DNA of 64,000 nucleotides. Origin: Bacillus sp. AFS059628. GTDB taxonomy: Bacteria > Bacillota > Bacilli > Bacillales > Bacillaceae_G. The notes below the pieces were generated by a model. The model was not told the DNA's origin. It searched no databases and saw only the letters and a list, made by a program, of their open reading frames with translations. Below, piece after piece: positions 17,030 to 25,941 of this stretch; the first letter of the stretch is position 1; each line of letters opens with the position of its first letter. The position numbers and the translations under genes were made by a program. Location of the stretch: positions 1-64,000 of the forward strand of contig NZ_NVEC01000001.1 of assembly GCF_002571225.1 (NCBI RefSeq). The letters are read 5' to 3'.

Positions 17030-20000
17030 CTATCTCTCATTATTTCTCTTTCTAACAAAGAGAAACAATGTAACAAACATCAATATTCCACCAATTACAT
17101 AATAAATTATTGTCCCTATTCCACCAGTCTCTGGAATAACAAATTCACTCTTTTTATTTACTACTCTTATTTTTTGTGAATCCATTCCAGATTTCACTTC
17201 TATTTCTACTGGCTCTCTCATCAACATATATCCTTTTGGTGCTTGTACTTCTTTTAATGTATATTTGCCAACGATTAATGGAATAGAAGTTGCCAAACCA
17301 TCTTTATCAGTTGTTAATTTACATACTATACTTCCATCTTTACTAATCACTTCAAATACTGCGCCTTCCAATTTGAGATTTTCATCATTCGCATCTACTT
17401 TTTCAATCTCAAATTTCCCTAATGCTGGCGGTACTACAAACACTTCATTTGATACGAATTTCTTCTGGTCAAACAGTAACTCTGCTTTATTTGGAATACC
17501 ATCATTCGCATTGTATTTCGTTAGTATATCTGCATTTACATTAGCGCTTAATCTTGACTTAATATGCATTGTATACAATTGATTCGCAAGATAAGCATAA
17601 TTTCCGTCCGGCTTCGGTAACTCAATACTTACTTTCTTTAATTGTTCATCAATTTGCGGTTTAACTTCTATTTCTTCTCCATAACTGTTTACAAGTTTTA
17701 CTTGCAAGATAGTTAAAATATCTTCTAAGTCATCCTGCAATACTACTTTTTCAAGGTTCATAACATCATTACCAAAATGATAGTTTACATGCCATGTAAA
17801 CTCTTCATCTATACTTTGTAATGTCGCTTTTTCCACTTCTTTTTCATCAGCGTCCGAAACCATCTTTCTTACTTGTGGTTCCTTTGCTTCTACATTTGTT
17901 TTTACATTCGGTTTTTGTGGTGGTAAATCCTCATTATCTGGTGTTTTCCCCTCAACAACCGCTATGTTCTCAATTTCTTTCGTTTTTAATGCGTCTTGCG
18001 TAACTTTCACTTTAAAAGTTACAATTCTTTCTTCTGTATCAAGCACGTCCCCAAAGTTTACTTTGATCGTGTTATCCTCATACGATCCTTCATCTTCGTC
18101 AACTGCATCTGTCAATACATTCCCATTCAATTTCATACTACCAGCTATATACTCAATACCTTCAGGAAGTTTATCCGTTAGACGCATATCTTTAATAAGC
18201 CCATTTTCCACTTTATTTCGGGCTTTAATTTGATACTCAAATTCATCATTAACATGAAATTTTTCTTGCTTTATACCAACAATCTCTTTTTTCGACTCTA
18301 GTTGTCCAGACAACGGGTCAACCAGTGTTTCAACTTCTGGTTTCTCCTTATCTTTCGAACTATCGGTCTCAACTATTGCTATGTTTTTTATTTTCTTATT
18401 TGCCAGCTCTGGTTTTACAACAACTTCAAACGTGATTGCTTTCTCTTCCTCACCTTTAAGATCGCCGAAATGAGCATAAATCGTTCCATCTTTTATATGT
18501 GCATAATGTGCATAATCTTCATCTTCAACATCCGTTTGTTCCTTTCCGTTTATCTTTAACGTGTTCGGAACATACTCTACTCCTTCAGGAAGGTTATCCG
18601 TAATTTTAACTGCCTTTAAGATAGAATCTGGCACACTATTTTTAGCATGAATTGTATATTCTAGTCTGTCGCCAACTTTCAGCGTACCACCGTTTATATC
18701 TTTAGCTAGTTTAGTAGCTACTAGCTTCCCGGGTTTCTCTTCTCGTTCGGGTAATACTTTAACTACTACTTTATTAGAATCGTTAGCCTCAACCTGACTT
18801 CCTGTTAACTCATCAACCCCTTGAACAACAGCGATATTAGGGACTTCTGTTTCTACCTTTTCTCCCCTTAATTTTGCTTTAAATTCAATTGTTGTCTCAG
18901 GTGTTTTATCCGTATAGATTCCACCTTTTGTAGCATTTGCTCCTTCACCAATTCTTATTGTTAACTTTCTTGTCTTTGCATCATAGTCAACTTGTTCTGT
19001 TTCATTTCCAGCATTAGGACCAGAAATGATTTTTACCGAATTTGGTACAAATTCTAGACGCGAATCTAAAACATCTTCAATTTTTGTATCAACAGAACTC
19101 GAATTCGGTTCAATGTTTTTCACCCTTAAACGATATGTAACTTCATCACCTGGCTCATACTTTTCTTTTGCATCTACTACTTCCTTATCGATGACAAGCT
19201 CTGGCGCTGTTGCATTTACTGCAAAAGCTAATGTGTTTAATACGTAGTCATCACCAGCTGTCGCAGCTTTTAAGCGTATTTCCTTTTGCGCTGGTTTAAT
19301 ATATCCTGCTGGTAACTTGATTAAATCCGCATCAACCCCCAAATTATTTTTATAATCTGGGTTAAATGTACCCGGATACTTATCTCGCATATGTTCCTCA
19401 TATTCAGAAATAGTGGAATTGAATATATTACCAGTTGGATTGAGCTTATCATTAATTTCTTTCCAAGCATTATCTGTGTGAACAAACAGTTTATCACCTT
19501 GCCAATATCTATCACCTTGGACAGCGAAAACAGAAACTTTCGGATCTAAATCTCCAGTTTTCGAAGCAATAAAGTTTTTCACTTTAAATTCTTTTTCACC
19601 AGATCCAGTAGCTCTTTTCAATCCACCATCATAAACAGTAAATGCTTTTCTTGTTTTTGACTTATCTTTTGTAATAACTAACATGTACCAACCAGCAAAT
19701 GAATAATATCCATAATTATAGGCAAGTTTTGTATTTGGATAAGGAATATTTGCTAAGGTATAGCTTCCTCCTTTTGAATTAGAGGACTGTAAAAGCTTTG
19801 TAACATCTGCATAGTTAGAATAATAGGTACCATCAATACCAAAACCATAAAGTAAGCCACTTCCGTAATACGTATTACTTGGTTTTACTTGAAAGCTCTT
19901 GCCTGTTGGAGTAGTAAACTTAATTGGTGATACATACTGTTGCTGCGTTAATTCATAACGTGTCGAACTCCAATATAATCCGGCCCATTCAATTTCAGCA

Positions 20001-20365
20001 TCTTCTGGAACGGGAATATATGCCTTAGATGAATTTGTAGTTGTTGGATCATCATCTATATCAATGAGTTCACGGGTATAGCCATTCGGTGCTGTAGACG
20101 CAATATTCGTTATATCTGAATACAATGCTGTTTTCTTCTGAGCTTCAGTAGCTTTAATACCTAAATTCACATTACCGGTCGAATACATCTCACCTTTATG
20201 AATAGATTGATAGGTTGGTTTATCAAAACCTTCTTCATCTGTAACTGCTGCCGTTGCTGTATTAATTGGACTTAAAAATTGCAATTGAGATAATAGCAAG
20301 AATAAACTCATAACAACTACAAATACGTTTAATACTTTTTCATTTTCTTTGATCCTACTGTGCAA
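17030..20365 (-). CDS. Large tip/adhesin pilin (BcpB-like), IPETG-anchored
   Basis: An 1,111-residue secreted surface protein. The signal peptide region is NVFVVVMSLFLLLSQ. An N-terminal adhesin-like domain of about 330 residues follows, rich in Y and G (GYYSFAGWYMLVITKDKS). Then come at least three DUF11-type repeats (EYEPGDEVTYRLRVKN, KVGDRLEYTIHAKN and HVNDEFEYQIKARN variants), a SpaA-like domain with E-box YTLKEVQAPKGY, and sorting signal IPETG with a hydrophobic tail and RKRNNER. TTG at 20365 is the start because a perfect AAGGAGGTGA lies six bases before it. As first gene of the operon it probably caps the pilus. Confidence 0.87.
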   Translation of the reverse strand: MHSRIKENEKVLNVFVVVMSLFLLLSQLQFLSPINTATAAVTDEEGFDKPTYQSIHKGEMYSTGNVNLGIKATEAQKKTALYSDITNIASTAPNGYTRELIDIDDDPTTTNSSKAYIPVPEDAEIEWAGLYWSSTRYELTQQQYVSPIKFTTPTGKSFQVKPSNTYYGSGLLYGFGIDGTYYSNYADVTKLLQSSNSKGGSYTLANIPYPNTKLAYNYGYYSFAGWYMLVITKDKSKTRKAFTVYDGGLKRATGSGEKEFKVKNFIASKTGDLDPKVSVFAVQGDRYWQGDKLFVHTDNAWKEINDKLNPTGNIFNSTISEYEEHMRDKYPGTFNPDYKNNLGVDADLIKLPAGYIKPAQKEIRLKAATAGDDYVLNTLAFAVNATAPELVIDKEVVDAKEKYEPGDEVTYRLRVKNIEPNSSSVDTKIEDVLDSRLEFVPNSVKIISGPNAGNETEQVDYDAKTRKLTIRIGEGANATKGGIYTDKTPETTIEFKAKLRGEKVETEVPNIAVVQGVDELTGSQVEANDSNKVVVKVLPEREEKPGKLVATKLAKDINGGTLKVGDRLEYTIHAKNSVPDSILKAVKITDNLPEGVEYVPNTLKINGKEQTDVEDEDYAHYAHIKDGTIYAHFGDLKGEEEKAITFEVVVKPELANKKIKNIAIVETDSSKDKEKPEVETLVDPLSGQLESKKEIVGIKQEKFHVNDEFEYQIKARNKVENGLIKDMRLTDKLPEGIEYIAGSMKLNGNVLTDAVDEDEGSYEDNTIKVNFGDVLDTEERIVTFKVKVTQDALKTKEIENIAVVEGKTPDNEDLPPQKPNVKTNVEAKEPQVRKMVSDADEKEVEKATLQSIDEEFTWHVNYHFGNDVMNLEKVVLQDDLEDILTILQVKLVNSYGEEIEVKPQIDEQLKKVSIELPKPDGNYAYLANQLYTMHIKSRLSANVNADILTKYNANDGIPNKAELLFDQKKFVSNEVFVVPPALGKFEIEKVDANDENLKLEGAVFEVISKDGSIVCKLTTDKDGLATSIPLIVGKYTLKEVQAPKGYMLMREPVEIEVKSGMDSQKIRVVNKKSEFVIPETGGIGTIIYYVIGGILMFVTLFLFVRKRNNER

Positions 20366-20414
20366 AGAGGTCACCTCCTTCAATAAAATTCATTAACATA
20401 TTATATTAATATAT

Positions 20415-20470
20415 ATTATACGTATTATTCTAATATAAATCACATATTTCGTTAACAAAATATGTGATTT
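20415..20470 (-). promoter_or_regulatory. Candidate pilus promoter with upstream inverted repeat
   Basis: TATAAT is read on the minus strand at 20420-20415, about 50 bases before the pilus start codon. A perfect 13-bp inverted repeat (AAATCACATATTT at 20437-20449, complement at 20458-20470, 8-nt spacer) covers where the -35 box should be. No good -35 is visible, so activator or repressor control is plausible. The repeat could also form a terminator-like hairpin toward the plus strand (T-run after 20470). Confidence 0.45.
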
Positions 20471-20647
20471 TTTTCTATTTTAAACATTTATATATAAAGA
20501 TGTTTATATTTAATTAAATTTCTAACATCAATATAGAAACCTTCGTACTTCATTCAAGTAATAATAAAAAAAACGAAATATTAATAAGAAGCCATGACTT
20601 CTTTTCTATTTATTACATGCTAAACTATATTAAAAGGGGGATTGTAT

Positions 20648-20983
20648 ATGAAAAATACTTCACAAAAAATGAGTCATTATTATGCAGTTATTTTCACTTC
20701 TCATTTATCAAATGATACGACAGATTATAGTGCCGCCTCTGACAAAATGGAGGAACTTGCAAAGCAGCAACCTGGATTTCTAGGCGTAGAAAGTGCACGA
20801 GATCATTCAGGGCTCGGAATTACAGTTTCTTATTGGGAGTCACTTGAGGCAATTGACAATTGGAAACAGAACACCTTACATAAAAAAGCGAAAAAAAGAG
20901 GCCGTGAGCAATGGTATGAAAACTTCCATCTGCGTATATGCCTCGTTGAGAAAGAATTTAAGTTTCATAGAGGTACATTGTAA
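20648..20983 (+). CDS. ABM-domain protein (antibiotic biosynthesis monooxygenase-like)
   Basis: A 111-residue cytosolic protein of the dimeric alpha/beta-barrel ABM family. It has YYAVIFTSHLS, the central QPGFLGVESARD and WESLEAIDNWKQNTLHKKAKKRG, the conserved second-helix region. Many members are small monooxygenases or quinone- and heme-related proteins; the true role is unknown. AAGGGGG precedes ATG 20648; the frame also opens two codons earlier at TTG. It is followed after two bases by a dienelactone-hydrolase-like gene, so they form an operon. Confidence 0.8.
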   Translation: MKNTSQKMSHYYAVIFTSHLSNDTTDYSAASDKMEELAKQQPGFLGVESARDHSGLGITVSYWESLEAIDNWKQNTLHKKAKKRGREQWYENFHLRICLVEKEFKFHRGTL

Positions 20984-20985
20984 CG

Positions 20986-21591
20986 ATGAAGAAAAAATTA
21001 GCTCTCGTTGTTGTTCATGAAATATATGGTGTGAACGACCATATGCATCACGTTACCCATCACTTTAGTTCATCCCATATAGATGTATTCTGCCCGAATC
21101 TTCTACAATCGCAACATCCATTTCATTATAGTGATGAAGAAAAAGCATATCATTTTTTTATGAATCATATTGGATTTGATAGTGGAAAAAAGCAAATTGA
21201 AGAATTCATTACGCATCTTTCTAGTCGTTACACACATATTGGACTTATCGGCTTTAGTGTCGGCGCTACCATTTCATGGCTATGTAGTAACAATCCAAAA
21301 ATAGATTTTATTATTGGATGTTACGGTTCCCGTATACGCGACTATGTTCACATAAAGCCTACATGCGCTACATTACTTATATTCCCTGAAAAAGAAGCTA
21401 GTTTTTCAGTATCCTCTTTCATTCAATCGTTGCAGCAACAAAAAAATCCTTTATTAGAAATAAAACAACTACATGGTGAACATGGGTTTCTAAATCCGTA
21501 CACTAAAAAATATAACGAGCACTCTACAAAGCAAGCATATAATGTAATAGATGCATTTCTTGTAAAAAACACTTTTATAAAGGAAATCTAA
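20986..21591 (+). CDS. Dienelactone-hydrolase-family alpha/beta hydrolase
   Basis: A 201-residue alpha/beta hydrolase. It begins LALVVVHEIYGVNDHMHH, the DLH-type HExxG region. The nucleophile elbow is GFSVGA, with Ser where classical dienelactone hydrolases have Cys, and the catalytic His lies in HGEHGFLNP. The Asp of the triad is not clear from sequence; FPEKEASF marks its usual strand. It is cotranscribed with the ABM-domain gene. Substrate unknown. Confidence 0.8.
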   Translation: MKKKLALVVVHEIYGVNDHMHHVTHHFSSSHIDVFCPNLLQSQHPFHYSDEEKAYHFFMNHIGFDSGKKQIEEFITHLSSRYTHIGLIGFSVGATISWLCSNNPKIDFIIGCYGSRIRDYVHIKPTCATLLIFPEKEASFSVSSFIQSLQQQKNPLLEIKQLHGEHGFLNPYTKKYNEHSTKQAYNVIDAFLVKNTFIKEI

Positions 21592-21950
21592 ATGACGCTT
21601 ACATTATTCTTACTTATTTTCATATTCATTGCCTTTTTCTCAGCACTAACTATCATTATTGTAACCGTAAAAAAAAGGGAGTTTTCCAAACGCCCCTACT
21701 TACAATCTATTATCGTTTGCATTTTATTTTTACAAATTGGTTCTTATATGTAACATCTTTTTATACGTTACTCCCAGAGAAAGTTAGCGAGTTTATATTC
21801 TTGCCAATTTGGTTTTCCCTTTGTATGTTAGGGTTTATCGTTTTCTGGCGCGAATGGAGAAACAATCGTGTGTTCTCAATATGTATCTGTTTTCTTTCTT
21901 TTATTAGTTTTCTATTTGGGTTATTGTTGTTAGTTCTTTCGGGGATGTAG
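21592..21950 (+). pseudogene. Frameshifted small membrane protein gene
   Basis: An ATG directly after the DLH stop, with AAAGGAAA upstream, opens a frame for one transmembrane helix (MTLTLFLLIFIFIAFFSALT) and stops at 21752 after 53 codons. A second frame, at minus one, continues to 21950 with three more hydrophobic segments (SFYTLLPEKVSEFIFLPIWF and on). Joined, they make a protein of about 120 residues with four helices. The shift could occur at the A8 run (21669-21676), read in frame as A-AAA-AAA, or later in the T-rich stretch near 21725. It may be a true mutation, a sequence error or programmed slippage. Confidence 0.6.
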
Positions 21951-21993
21951 TTGTTGTAAAGAGGATAACATACCTCTTTACAACAACTTTTTT
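21949..21993. terminator. Strong bidirectional terminator
   Basis: A perfect 16-bp stem (AGTTGTTGTAAAGAGG and complement) with an 8-nt loop and a T-run. It ends the plus-strand operon and overlaps the end of the convergent membrane protein gene. Confidence 0.9.
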
Positions 21994-22382
21994 CGTTCTA
22001 TGGCGAAAGGGATTAGTAAATATAAAGCATAAGCAATAACCATCCAAATAGTAAATGATATAATTTGCTGTGAGGAGAATTGTGAGAATAGATTAGAAGA
22101 ATTATATAAAATGTAAGTATCTAAAATTAAACCGATTGCTGTACCGCATATACCTAACTTAATAACTGCATATTTTGTAGTATCTAGTTTTTTGTATAAC
22201 CACATTACAAAGTATAAAGCTATAGCCGTTCCTAATTCAAGAAACGTCAATTGTAGAAAAAATCTATTTGAAGTATATTCTAATAAAACGGAAGAACCAA
22301 AAATAATGAAAAATGCTGAAGCAAAAAACCAAACGCCAATCGAAAATAAAATGGTGAGCCAAAGTCTATTATTCACTGACAT
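21978..22382 (-). CDS. Four-helix membrane protein cotranscribed with TetR regulator
   Basis: A 134-residue protein starting MSVNNRLWLTILFSIGVWFF, with four predicted transmembrane helices. The ATG at 22382 overlaps the last codons of the TetR gene by 14 bases and has AAGGGAGG upstream, so translation is coupled. The C-terminus ends inside the terminator stem. I do not recognise the family. It is the probable target and partner of the TetR repressor. Confidence 0.75.
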   Translation of the reverse strand: MSVNNRLWLTILFSIGVWFFASAFFIIFGSSVLLEYTSNRFFLQLTFLELGTAIALYFVMWLYKKLDTTKYAVIKLGICGTAIGLILDTYILYNSSNLFSQFSSQQIISFTIWMVIAYALYLLIPFAIERKKLL

Positions 22383-22953
22383 TACCTCCCTTTTGTAGCA
22401 CTGTAAGCTTTTCCAAGAGCATATATAAATCACCATATACTTTGTCTGTAGAAAAAGATGGATTGAATAACGCTTGCAATGCCAATCCATCAATTAATGC
22501 ATTACATAAAATGCTCCATGTTTCCGTTGAAATTTGAGTTTTCATTGTATCTCCTATTTTTTTATTTAACACACCTTTTAATTCTTGATTTTCATAATGT
22601 AACAATCCACCAATTTTATCTTTCATCGCATCATTTTGTAATCCACTAGCTACTAATTGAAAGAACAAATGATGATACATTGAATCATTCACACATCTAC
22701 TTTCCGCAGACTGTAAAGCCTTCTCTAACTGTACATCCTTTCCTATTTGTTCCCACGATGCTTTACAAAACGATTCCGTTACTTCAAGTAATAATTGATC
22801 CTTCGTTTTAAAATGATAATATACGGTACCTTGTGTAACTTGAGCACTTTCTGCAACTGCTTTTAATGTCAACTTTTCCATCCCGTGCTCTGCAATAATT
22901 ACTTTTGCTGCTTCTAGTAACTTCTCTTTATTAACAACATTCGGTTTTGCCAC
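22369..22953 (-). CDS. TetR-family transcriptional repressor
   Basis: A 194-residue protein. The N-terminal helix-turn-helix (KLLEAAKVIIAEHGMEKLTLKAVAESAQVTQGTVYYHFKTKDQLL) is typical of TetR/AcrR. The C-terminal ligand domain resembles the BetI-like C-terminal group. It starts with GTG after AAGGAGG. A perfect palindromic operator overlaps that ribosome site, so it should repress itself and the membrane protein gene behind it. Confidence 0.87.
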   Translation of the reverse strand: MAKPNVVNKEKLLEAAKVIIAEHGMEKLTLKAVAESAQVTQGTVYYHFKTKDQLLLEVTESFCKASWEQIGKDVQLEKALQSAESRCVNDSMYHHLFFQLVASGLQNDAMKDKIGGLLHYENQELKGVLNKKIGDTMKTQISTETWSILCNALIDGLALQALFNPSFSTDKVYGDLYMLLEKLTVLQKGGNVSE

Positions 22954-22967
22954 TTCTACGACCTCCT

Positions 22968-22995
22968 TTTAAGTTAGTTGTATAACTAACTTAAA
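22968..22995. promoter_or_regulatory. Palindromic TetR operator
   Basis: Two 12-bp arms (TTTAAGTTAGTT at 22968-22979, complement at 22984-22995) with a 4-nt centre. It is directly upstream of the tetR start, adjacent to its ribosome site, as expected of an autoregulatory operator. Confidence 0.75.
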
Positions 22996-23017
22996 TCATA
23001 CAGAAAAATCAGATAAA

Positions 23018-23060
23018 ATAAAAGGAAGAAAAGCCAACATTCAACTTTTCTTCCTTTTAT
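23018..23060. terminator. Bidirectional hairpin terminator
   Basis: A 16-bp stem (ATAAAAGGAAGAAAAG and complement) with an 11-nt loop. It covers the last codons of the small membrane protein gene and would stop its transcript before the tetR promoter. Confidence 0.7.
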
Positions 23061-23211
23061 TTTTACCTTTAGCTTTCACTGTCACTGATTCACAAGGTGT
23101 ATAATATATTTGAGGTGTCGCCTTATCAACAAACATCATAAACGTAATAAAGCCGATAATAAAGAAAATAAGCACCGTTAACAAAATTGCTCCTATCGTT
23201 AAAAGTATCAT
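23041..23211 (-). CDS. Small single-pass membrane protein
   Basis: A 56-codon frame: MILLTIGAILLTVLIFFIIG begins one transmembrane helix, followed by a short tail with QIYYTPCESV and a very basic end (KAKGKNKRKKS). GGGGTGGTG lies just before the ATG. The last codons form the terminator stem. No family recognised. Confidence 0.6.
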   Translation of the reverse strand: MILLTIGAILLTVLIFFIIGFITFMMFVDKATPQIYYTPCESVTVKAKGKNKRKKS

Positions 23212-23273
23212 AACACCACCCCTATATTTTTCATGTTATTACACTTTTCGCTATTATATGAGCGTAATCCTTT

Positions 23274-23585
23274 TTAGAAAAAGAAACGTAACAAAATAAT
23301 CACAATTACTCCCGTTAATACTGTACCTAATAAACTACGAGTATATATTGCAACAAGAAATGTCGGGATTGCTGCGATAAGGTAATCCCACTGCATCGTC
23401 TCATGCATAAATAATACTTGAGCTAAAAGTGCTGCTAATATCGCAATTGGTATGTAATTTAACCATTTTAAACCCCAGTCCGGAATTTGAAGTTTGCTAA
23501 ATACGAGTAGAGGTAAAATACGTGGCACGAGTGTAACAGCTCCTGCTGCTAATAAAAGTAGTATTACGTCCAATCTCATTTCCAT
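23274..23585 (-). CDS. azlD: AzlD-type branched-chain amino acid export subunit
   Basis: A 103-residue, three-to-four-helix protein with the AzlD features: LVPRILPLLVFSKLQIPDW and LNYIPIAILAALLAQVLF. It pairs with AzlC to export branched-chain amino acids or analogues. It overlaps the azlC stop; ATG 23585 or the ATG of the ATGA overlap at 23579 could be used, and neither has a strong ribosome site, which suggests coupling to azlC. Confidence 0.88.
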   Translation of the reverse strand: MEMRLDVILLLLAAGAVTLVPRILPLLVFSKLQIPDWGLKWLNYIPIAILAALLAQVLFMHETMQWDYLIAAIPTFLVAIYTRSLLGTVLTGVIVIILLRFFF

Positions 23586-24301
23586 TTTTCAACCACAACT
23601 CCAATCGTCGCAGCTAGTAATGTTGCGATAATAACCGCTATACTATCTGGCATAAATAAGTGTGAAACGTATGCAATCATAATTGCTACAATTGCAACAG
23701 TAAGATGAATTGCTAGTTTCGGTTTACTACTTATGAGCTGAAGTACAAATAACCCGATAAACATTGCCGGTAATGCATAATCCATGCCGTACGTATGCGG
23801 ATCTGGTATCCACTCACCAAACAACCCGCCAATAATAGTAGCAAGAATCCAATTTAAATATGCTGTGACATTTAAACCGATCATCCATCTTTCACCTAAA
23901 TGTCCTTTTTGCGCTGCGTGTTGCACAGCAACACCGAACGTTTCATCTGTAATTTGAGAACCGATTATTACGTTTTTTAGTAGAGGAAGTTTCGTAAAGT
24001 ACGGCGCGAGTGCAGCACTCATTAGAAGGTGGCGTAAATTAACAAAAAAGACGGTGAAAATGATTGCTGAAGCAGGAGCACCGGCTGCATACATACCAGC
24101 TAATATAAATTGGGCAGAACCTGCATAAATTAAAGTGGACATAAACGCAATTTCAATGATGGAGAAACCTGCTGTTTTTGCAATTACACCGGCTGCTATA
24201 CCGATGCTTAAATAACCAAATACAGTTGGTAAACAATCTTTTACTCCTTGCTGAAATGTATCATCGTTTTGCAAAGCTACATGTGCCTGAGCTTTATTCA
24301 T
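23576..24301 (-). CDS. azlC: AzlC-type branched-chain amino acid exporter
   Basis: A 241-residue membrane protein. It has the AzlC core: LPTVFGYLSIGIAAGVIA, STLIYAGSAQFILAGM and FFVNLRHLLMSAALAPYF. ATG 24301 is preferred because GGAGG is nine bases away and too close to the upstream ATG at 24310. It overlaps the end of the TrmB-type regulator gene and the start of azlD, forming one operon. Confidence 0.9.
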   Translation of the reverse strand: MNKAQAHVALQNDDTFQQGVKDCLPTVFGYLSIGIAAGVIAKTAGFSIIEIAFMSTLIYAGSAQFILAGMYAAGAPASAIIFTVFFVNLRHLLMSAALAPYFTKLPLLKNVIIGSQITDETFGVAVQHAAQKGHLGERWMIGLNVTAYLNWILATIIGGLFGEWIPDPHTYGMDYALPAMFIGLFVLQLISSKPKLAIHLTVAIVAIMIAYVSHLFMPDSIAVIIATLLAATIGVVVEKWK

Positions 24302-25130
24302 CTCTATCATCCTCCATTCCTTTTAAAGTTCGCTTTCCTGTTACGACATGAACTAAATCTATATTTTCACGCCATAGCGTATCTAACTTATCCGCTCCAA
24401 ATTCCTTCGTGATTTCTTCGACCATAATATCGTGCCGCACATACTCTGTAGCAACGAGAACTAAAGCGGGATCATACGTTGTAACGGCCCATGAAGTGCT
24501 ATCATTTGAGAAGTTCGCAATTAATACTTCCTCTCCATCACGAGCAATAACAGTTAAATGACCACCCATTCTCTTTTCTACAACGTGGGGCGTCATATAA
24601 TTATGGTGAAACGTTGCGCCTATTTTTGTATCGGGAGCACCAAATAAGATGGAAAATATATGTACACCTTCCTCTTTCTTTTGATGAATGTATGGCTCAA
24701 TTTCATGCACTTGATCTTCCCATACAGAAATCCATAACTCTTCCTTTGCTCTATTAATTATATTGCAAATTTCTTTTAAAACACGATCATTTGAGCGAAT
24801 ATGCGAAATTACATCTATTTGTCTCTCTTGTTCTAAACCATTTAATTTCTGGTCTAAAAATTCAAAGGACTTTTCAAAATCTTTTCGCATTCGATTCATT
24901 AATTCGGTAGCTGGTACTGGTACATATTTAACTGGTTCAGAAGGTACAATATGTACTGCTCCTTTATCCATTAACTTACCGAGTACCTCGTAAATCATAG
25001 AACGAGGTACTCCTGTTTGTTTACTCACTTCATACCCAGTTACTGGGGAATGTTTTAGCAATCCAATATACGCTTTACATTCATACTGGGAAAATCCTAA
25101 TTTTTGTAGTTCTTTTATAATTTCATCCAT
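24294..25130 (-). CDS. TrmB-family transcriptional regulator
   Basis: A 278-residue protein. Its N-terminal winged helix (ELQKLGFSQYECKAYIGLLKHSPVTGYEVSKQTGVPRSMIYEVL) and following coiled segment are typical of TrmB; the C-terminal part (RAKEELWISVWEDQ on) is the TrmB sensor domain. TrmB proteins bind sugars in archaea; here the operon partner is azlCD, so an amino acid or related ligand is possible. GAGGGG precedes the ATG. It lies 17 bases after the AlaX-type gene. Confidence 0.85.
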   Translation of the reverse strand: MDEIIKELQKLGFSQYECKAYIGLLKHSPVTGYEVSKQTGVPRSMIYEVLGKLMDKGAVHIVPSEPVKYVPVPATELMNRMRKDFEKSFEFLDQKLNGLEQERQIDVISHIRSNDRVLKEICNIINRAKEELWISVWEDQVHEIEPYIHQKKEEGVHIFSILFGAPDTKIGATFHHNYMTPHVVEKRMGGHLTVIARDGEEVLIANFSNDSTSWAVTTYDPALVLVATEYVRHDIMVEEITKEFGADKLDTLWRENIDLVHVVTGKRTLKGMEDDRDE

Positions 25131-25147
25131 CGGTAACCCCTCACAAT

Positions 25148-25858
25148 CTAAATCGTCCTAACTTCAAAACGACGATTTTGCTTTCCTTTACTTTTTACTT
25201 TATCAATAACAAGTGTTCCTATTTCACTCGTATTTTTCACATGTGTGCCTCCACAAGCTTGTTCGTCTAAATCTTCAATTGTAACTATGCGGATTTCTTG
25301 GATAGTAGTTGGCAGGAGGTTTATTGCTGTTTTAATCATTCCTACAGCATTTTCTGCTTCTTCCCGGCTCATATAACGAGTGGAAATTTCTTTATTTTGT
25401 TTAATAAGTTTATTCACTTCCTTAACAATTTCTTCTACTTCCACGCTCGATAACTCTTGTAACTCATTAAAATCAATACGTGCTTTGTCAGGATAAATTT
25501 GATTTCCAGTGCATAGAGCTCCATACTTTTCATAAACGACAGCTCCGATAAGATGCAGTAAAGAATGATGACGCATTAAATTATGACGTCTTTCCCAATT
25601 CATCTCTAATTTAACTGGCCCTAATTTTACTTGAGCTCCTTCTTTTATATAGTGAACTATTTCTCCCTGCTCCTTCTTTACCTTTTCAACTTCAAATACA
25701 GACCCATCTTGTACAATGACACCCGTATCACATTCCTGCCCCCCACCAGTTGGATAAAAAACTGTTTCTTTTACAAATACTTTATTCCCTTCTACTTTTA
25801 TCACTTCTGTTTCGCAACTCGTTTTGTATGCATCTTCTAAATATAATGCCGTTGTCAT
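25148..25858 (-). CDS. AlaX-type alanyl-tRNA editing protein
   Basis: A 236-residue free-standing editing domain. The zinc site is HHSLLH (HxxxH) plus CGGTH (CxxxH), and the N-terminal part has FYPTGGGQECDTG, as in alanyl-tRNA synthetase editing regions. It should hydrolyse Ser- or Gly-mischarged tRNA-Ala. It is the first gene of a run with trmB and azlCD (17-base gap), which hints at a shared amino acid stress role. AAAGAGGTGAG precedes the ATG. Confidence 0.88.
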   Translation of the reverse strand: MTTALYLEDAYKTSCETEVIKVEGNKVFVKETVFYPTGGGQECDTGVIVQDGSVFEVEKVKKEQGEIVHYIKEGAQVKLGPVKLEMNWERRHNLMRHHSLLHLIGAVVYEKYGALCTGNQIYPDKARIDFNELQELSSVEVEEIVKEVNKLIKQNKEISTRYMSREEAENAVGMIKTAINLLPTTIQEIRIVTIEDLDEQACGGTHVKNTSEIGTLVIDKVKSKGKQNRRFEVRTI

Positions 25859-25941
25859 ACTCTCACCTCTTTAGTAGTTATAGTTATACCTACTAATATA
25901 AAAAAGAAGCTCCGCAAAGTCAATTGATAATTCTGAATTTT

